Below are positions 44,391-47,078 of a stretch of DNA of 47,078 bases, piece by piece. Source of the stretch: Isosphaeraceae bacterium (GTDB taxonomy: Bacteria > Planctomycetota > Planctomycetia > Isosphaerales > Isosphaeraceae); contig JAJPJC010000060.1 in assembly GCA_021324445.1 (NCBI GenBank), positions 1 through 47,078 of the forward strand. Reading direction: 5' to 3'. The notes beneath the pieces are model-generated. The model had not been told where the DNA came from. It saw only the letters and a program-made list of their open reading frames with translations, and searched no databases. How positions within the stretch are numbered: the stretch's first letter is position 1; each line of letters begins with the position of its first letter. The translations under genes were made by a program, and so were the position numbers.

Positions 44391-46436
44391 ATGGACGAAG
44401 CTTCCCAGGAGATTGCCCGGTCCGCCTGGTCGCGCTGGGCGGCGGCCCTGGTGCTGACGCTGGCCGCGCCATCGTGGACTGTCGGCGGGGTCGAGGGACC
44501 GCCGCCGGGGGCCACGGTCAGGGTCCATGCCGGCCGGCCCAAAGGCCGGATCAGCCCGATGCTCTACGGTCAGTTTCTCGAGTACATGTTCGAAGGCATC
44601 AAGGGGGGCCTGCATGCCGAGCTGGTCCGCAATCGCAGTTTTGAGGAGCCCGCCAGCGTCATCGGGCTGTCTCGCTACTGGGAGCGCTATCCGGACGACC
44701 GCAACGACGACCCGGCGCTGGACTTCGCCTGGGACGACTCCACCGCTTACCCGGAGCCGGCCCGGCCCGAACCGGGTCGACCGGAGCCGCGGACCCGGGA
44801 CCACTGCCTGCGAATCGACGTCCGCCAGGGGCTGATCGTCCGCCACGGGATCTGCCAGGGACAGGTCCCCGTGCGACGCGGGATCGCGTATGCCGGCTCG
44901 CTCTGGCTCAAGTCGGGGGGCTATCAAGGCAAAGTCGTCGTGACCCTCGAGCCGCAGGTCGAAGGTCCCGCGCCGTTTGCGGAGGCGTCCTGGGAGGTCG
45001 AGGGCGCGGGGTGGCGGCGCTACGACTTCCGGCTGCGCAGCGATCGCGACGATCCGCACGCGCGGCTGGCGATCCTGTTCCTCGGGCGGGGCCGGCTGTG
45101 GCTGGACCAGGTCTCGCTGCTGCCCGGAGACGCCCTCGATGGGGTGCGCCGGGACGTCTTCGAGCGCGTGCGGGCGCTGCGGCCGGCGTTCCTCCGCTGG
45201 CCGGGCGGGAACGTCGCCCAGGATTATCACTGGCGATGGGGAGTCGGGCCGCGCGACCAGCGGGTAACCTGGACGAATCTCTCCTGGCGGAATGAGCCCG
45301 AGCCCAGCGACTTCGGCACGGACGAGTACGTCCGCTTCTGCCGTCGCGTCGGCGCGCAGCCGGCGATCACCGTCAATGTGGAAGGGCGGGGCGCGACCGC
45401 CGCGGAGGCCGCGGCCTGGGTCGAGTATTGCAACGGCCCGGCATCCTCGCCGCACGGGGCGCTGCGGGCGGCCCACGGGCATCCCGAGCGTTATGGGGTG
45501 CAATACTGGGAGCTGGGCAACGAGGTCTGGGGCTCGTGGGTCCGCGGGCACAGCGACGCCGAGACCTATGCCCGCAACGCCGTCCGCTATCAAGCCGCGA
45601 TGCGGGCCGTGGACCCGACCATCCGGCTGATCGCCGTGGGCGACAATGACCTGGATTGGAACCGCACGGTGCTCCGCCGCGCGGGTGCGGTCATCGATCT
45701 CCTGTCGATCCACCATTACTACGGTCTGGGCGAGATGGCCGGCGATCCCCGCAACTTGATGGCGCGGCCGCTGCATTACGAGGCGTTTTACGGCCGGGTC
45801 CGCAGCGTGATCCGGGAATGCGTGCCCGAGAGGCCGATCCGGCTGGCCATCAACGAGTGGGGCCTCAGTTTGCCGCTCGAGCAGCTGTATTCGATGGATG
45901 CGGCGCTCTACGGCGCACGGTTGATGAACGTGTTCGAGCGGGCGGGAGATCTGATCGCGATGAGTTCGGTCTCGGACCTGGTCAATGGCTGGCCCGGCGG
46001 GATCATCCAGGCCAACCGTTATGGAAACTTCGTCACCCCGATCTACCTGGTCAACCGGCTCTACGCCGAGCACCTCGGGGCGGAGCTCCTGGAGTCGACG
46101 ACCGAGAGTCCCGTCTTCGACTCCAGCCGGGAAGGGAAGAACATCCCCTACCTGGATGTCGCCGCCAGCCGGTCGGCCGACGGCCGGTCGATCTTCCTCA
46201 AGGCCGTGAACACCGACCGGCGCAACCCGCTGGCCACCACCATCGAGATCCGCGACGCCCGGATCGGCCCGCGGGCGAAGATCGCGACCATCCGGGAGGA
46301 CAAGCCGGGGGCCTTCAACAGCTTCGCCACTCCCGACGCGATCGCGATCCGGCGGAGCGAGATCGATGCCGGCGCGCGGTTCACGATCGAGCTGCCGGCC
46401 GGCTCGGTCGCGGTCATCACCCTGGAGGTGGTCTGA
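44391..46436 (+). CDS. Secreted alpha-L-arabinofuranosidase, GH51
   Basis: This is 681 residues from ATG 44391, with GGAGG six bases upstream. A signal peptide (WAAALVLTLAAPSWTVGG) precedes the family opening RISPMLYGQFLEYMFEG and GGLHAELVRNRSFE. A carbohydrate-binding-like beta domain lies at about 85-255 (LWLKSGGYQGKVVVTLEPQ). The catalytic barrel follows, with LRWPGGNVAQDYHWRWGVGP, acid/base E378 in YWELGNEVWG and nucleophile E489 in LAINEWGL; both are present. The C-terminal beta domain ends in LPAGSVAVITLEV. It should release arabinose from arabinan or arabinoxylan side chains outside the cytoplasm. Together with the esterase it fits plant-polysaccharide degradation. Confidence 0.93.
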   Translation: MDEASQEIARSAWSRWAAALVLTLAAPSWTVGGVEGPPPGATVRVHAGRPKGRISPMLYGQFLEYMFEGIKGGLHAELVRNRSFEEPASVIGLSRYWERYPDDRNDDPALDFAWDDSTAYPEPARPEPGRPEPRTRDHCLRIDVRQGLIVRHGICQGQVPVRRGIAYAGSLWLKSGGYQGKVVVTLEPQVEGPAPFAEASWEVEGAGWRRYDFRLRSDRDDPHARLAILFLGRGRLWLDQVSLLPGDALDGVRRDVFERVRALRPAFLRWPGGNVAQDYHWRWGVGPRDQRVTWTNLSWRNEPEPSDFGTDEYVRFCRRVGAQPAITVNVEGRGATAAEAAAWVEYCNGPASSPHGALRAAHGHPERYGVQYWELGNEVWGSWVRGHSDAETYARNAVRYQAAMRAVDPTIRLIAVGDNDLDWNRTVLRRAGAVIDLLSIHHYYGLGEMAGDPRNLMARPLHYEAFYGRVRSVIRECVPERPIRLAINEWGLSLPLEQLYSMDAALYGARLMNVFERAGDLIAMSSVSDLVNGWPGGIIQANRYGNFVTPIYLVNRLYAEHLGAELLESTTESPVFDSSREGKNIPYLDVAASRSADGRSIFLKAVNTDRRNPLATTIEIRDARIGPRAKIATIREDKPGAFNSFATPDAIAIRRSEIDAGARFTIELPAGSVAVITLEVV

Positions 46437-46442
46437 CTCAAC

Positions 46443-47063
46443 TTACAGGACGTATTGATTGCACAGGTCGACGATCTTGAAGGAATTCAAGGTCTTTACG
46501 AAGAGCTCGCCATTGATCCTGCGTGTCTCGGGGTTGTCCGCTCCTCCACCGAAGCCGACCAGGGGCAAGTTTCTCGTAAACGCCACGGGGTCCTTTGCGA
46601 GATTGAGCAAAGTGTGCACGACCCCGGGGTTGGGCCAGTGAAGGATCCATTCACACCAGATCCGGGCTGCGTCGTAGAGGTCGGCATTCCCCTGGGAGTC
46701 TGCTGTCGAGATGAAGTCGGCAAACGCTTTCTTCGTGGGCTCGCCAGGCTGACTCACAACCGTCTGGATTGTCTTGATGGGACAGGGGGTCACGCCATCC
46801 TTGGATTTCGGCCATGCCCAGTTGGCAGGCTTTTGAAGATTGAATGGGCATTTCGTCTGCTCATAGATGGGACTCGTACCAAATTGGGATTCATGGCAGC
46901 CGCAGGCCACCATGGCCGCTGGTGGAAGGTTGTTCCACTTCACAACGGGACCGCCCAAGAGGATCAGATCCATCTGGAGTTTTGCAAATCGCCCGCCACG
47001 ACTGTTAAAATAGGGGAAATCGACCCGTTCCGCCCTCAAATTGCCCTGGCGCATTTGGGTCAT
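46443..47063 (-). CDS. Hypothetical protein, possible glucosaminidase/lysozyme-like
   Basis: This is 206 residues from ATG 47063, or ATG 47054; an in-frame TGA at 47076-47078 closes the frame, so it appears complete. There is no signal peptide. The central part PPAAMVACGCHESQFGTSPI resembles the active-site region of GH73/FlgJ-type glucosaminidases (ALESGWGTS), with E in CHESQFG as candidate catalytic residue. It is followed by CPFNLQKP and KKAFADFISTADSQGNADLY, comparable to the FADY/rYa region of those enzymes. Codon use is less GC-rich than in neighbouring genes, which may mean recent acquisition, for example from a phage. The assignment is tentative; it converges on the GH51 gene with six bases between the stops. 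Confidence 0.5.
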   Translation of the reverse strand: MTQMRQGNLRAERVDFPYFNSRGGRFAKLQMDLILLGGPVVKWNNLPPAAMVACGCHESQFGTSPIYEQTKCPFNLQKPANWAWPKSKDGVTPCPIKTIQTVVSQPGEPTKKAFADFISTADSQGNADLYDAARIWCEWILHWPNPGVVHTLLNLAKDPVAFTRNLPLVGFGGGADNPETRRINGELFVKTLNSFKIVDLCNQYVL

Positions 47064-47078
47064 CGGAGCATCTGATCA

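Noticed and set aside
1..47078. CRISPR array, tRNA or rRNA genes, complete insertion sequence
   Set aside because: No regularly spaced direct repeats, cloverleaf-like sequences, rRNA-like stretches or transposase frames were recognised on either strand.

Overview
The window comes from a high-GC bacterium that is almost certainly a planctomycete, most likely of the Isosphaeraceae/Gemmataceae type. The evidence is family content: a DUF1559 pseudopilin-like protein with the H-x9-DG motif, a DUF1501 protein with a twin-arginine signal, an ECF sigma factor coupled to a Ser/Thr kinase with TPRs, a VPS10/BNR propeller protein, an Uma2 nuclease, and two kinds of dispersed REP-like palindromes. No rRNA, tRNA, CRISPR array or complete insertion sequence was seen.

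The main point of interest is at the left end (236-8117). Three tightly packed plus-strand genes encode a giant HEAT/ARM-repeat protein (1535 aa), a winged-helix/SWIM zinc-finger protein that also carries a WGR-like C-terminus, and a retron-type reverse transcriptase. The RT has NAxxH, YADD and ITG motifs in the right order. This gene set (ARM + WHSWIM + RT) matches, from memory, what retron classifications call type XIII, whose mechanism is to my knowledge little explored. The msr-msd RNA is not obvious. Two structured stretches are candidates or decoys: 1-157 upstream of the ARM gene, and a 24-bp perfect palindrome at 6704-6765 between SWIM and RT that is better explained as a REP-like repeat.

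From 8.1 to 16 kb lie a DUF1559 gene (minus), an ECF sigma/Ser-Thr kinase pair with a 4-base overlap, and a secreted BNR-propeller/PDZ protein. From 16 to 19 kb is a decayed-looking stretch: a small hypothetical gene with a frameshifted HNH nuclease, a glycosyltransferase-39-like membrane protein with two frameshifts, and a small membrane protein. From 19.4 to 25.8 kb are DUF1501, a membrane-anchored TPR protein, a class IV-like histone deacetylase, and a two-gene osmoprotectant-type ABC transporter with a fused binding protein and permease.

From 25.7 to 31 kb are two tandem paralogous DUF4350-like membrane proteins, the first frameshifted. From 31 to 36 kb is a second unusual locus: a duplicated two-gene cassette on the minus strand. 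Each unit pairs a cysteine-rich protein built from repeated C-S/T motifs with a secreted helical protein of HAEA...LTxxQ type. A 34-nt hairpin resembling group II intron domain V sits inside this locus. From 36 to 47 kb are a frameshifted carboxypeptidase-regulatory-like protein, an Uma2 nuclease, a two-domain esterase, a phosphotransacylase translationally coupled to a hybrid histidine kinase, a GH51 arabinofuranosidase, and a possible glucosaminidase.

Five apparent frameshifts occur in four genes, three or so at short homopolymers. Either this stretch contains several pseudogenes or the assembly carries residual indel errors. The retron-like genes are intact apart from an unclear start for the ARM gene.
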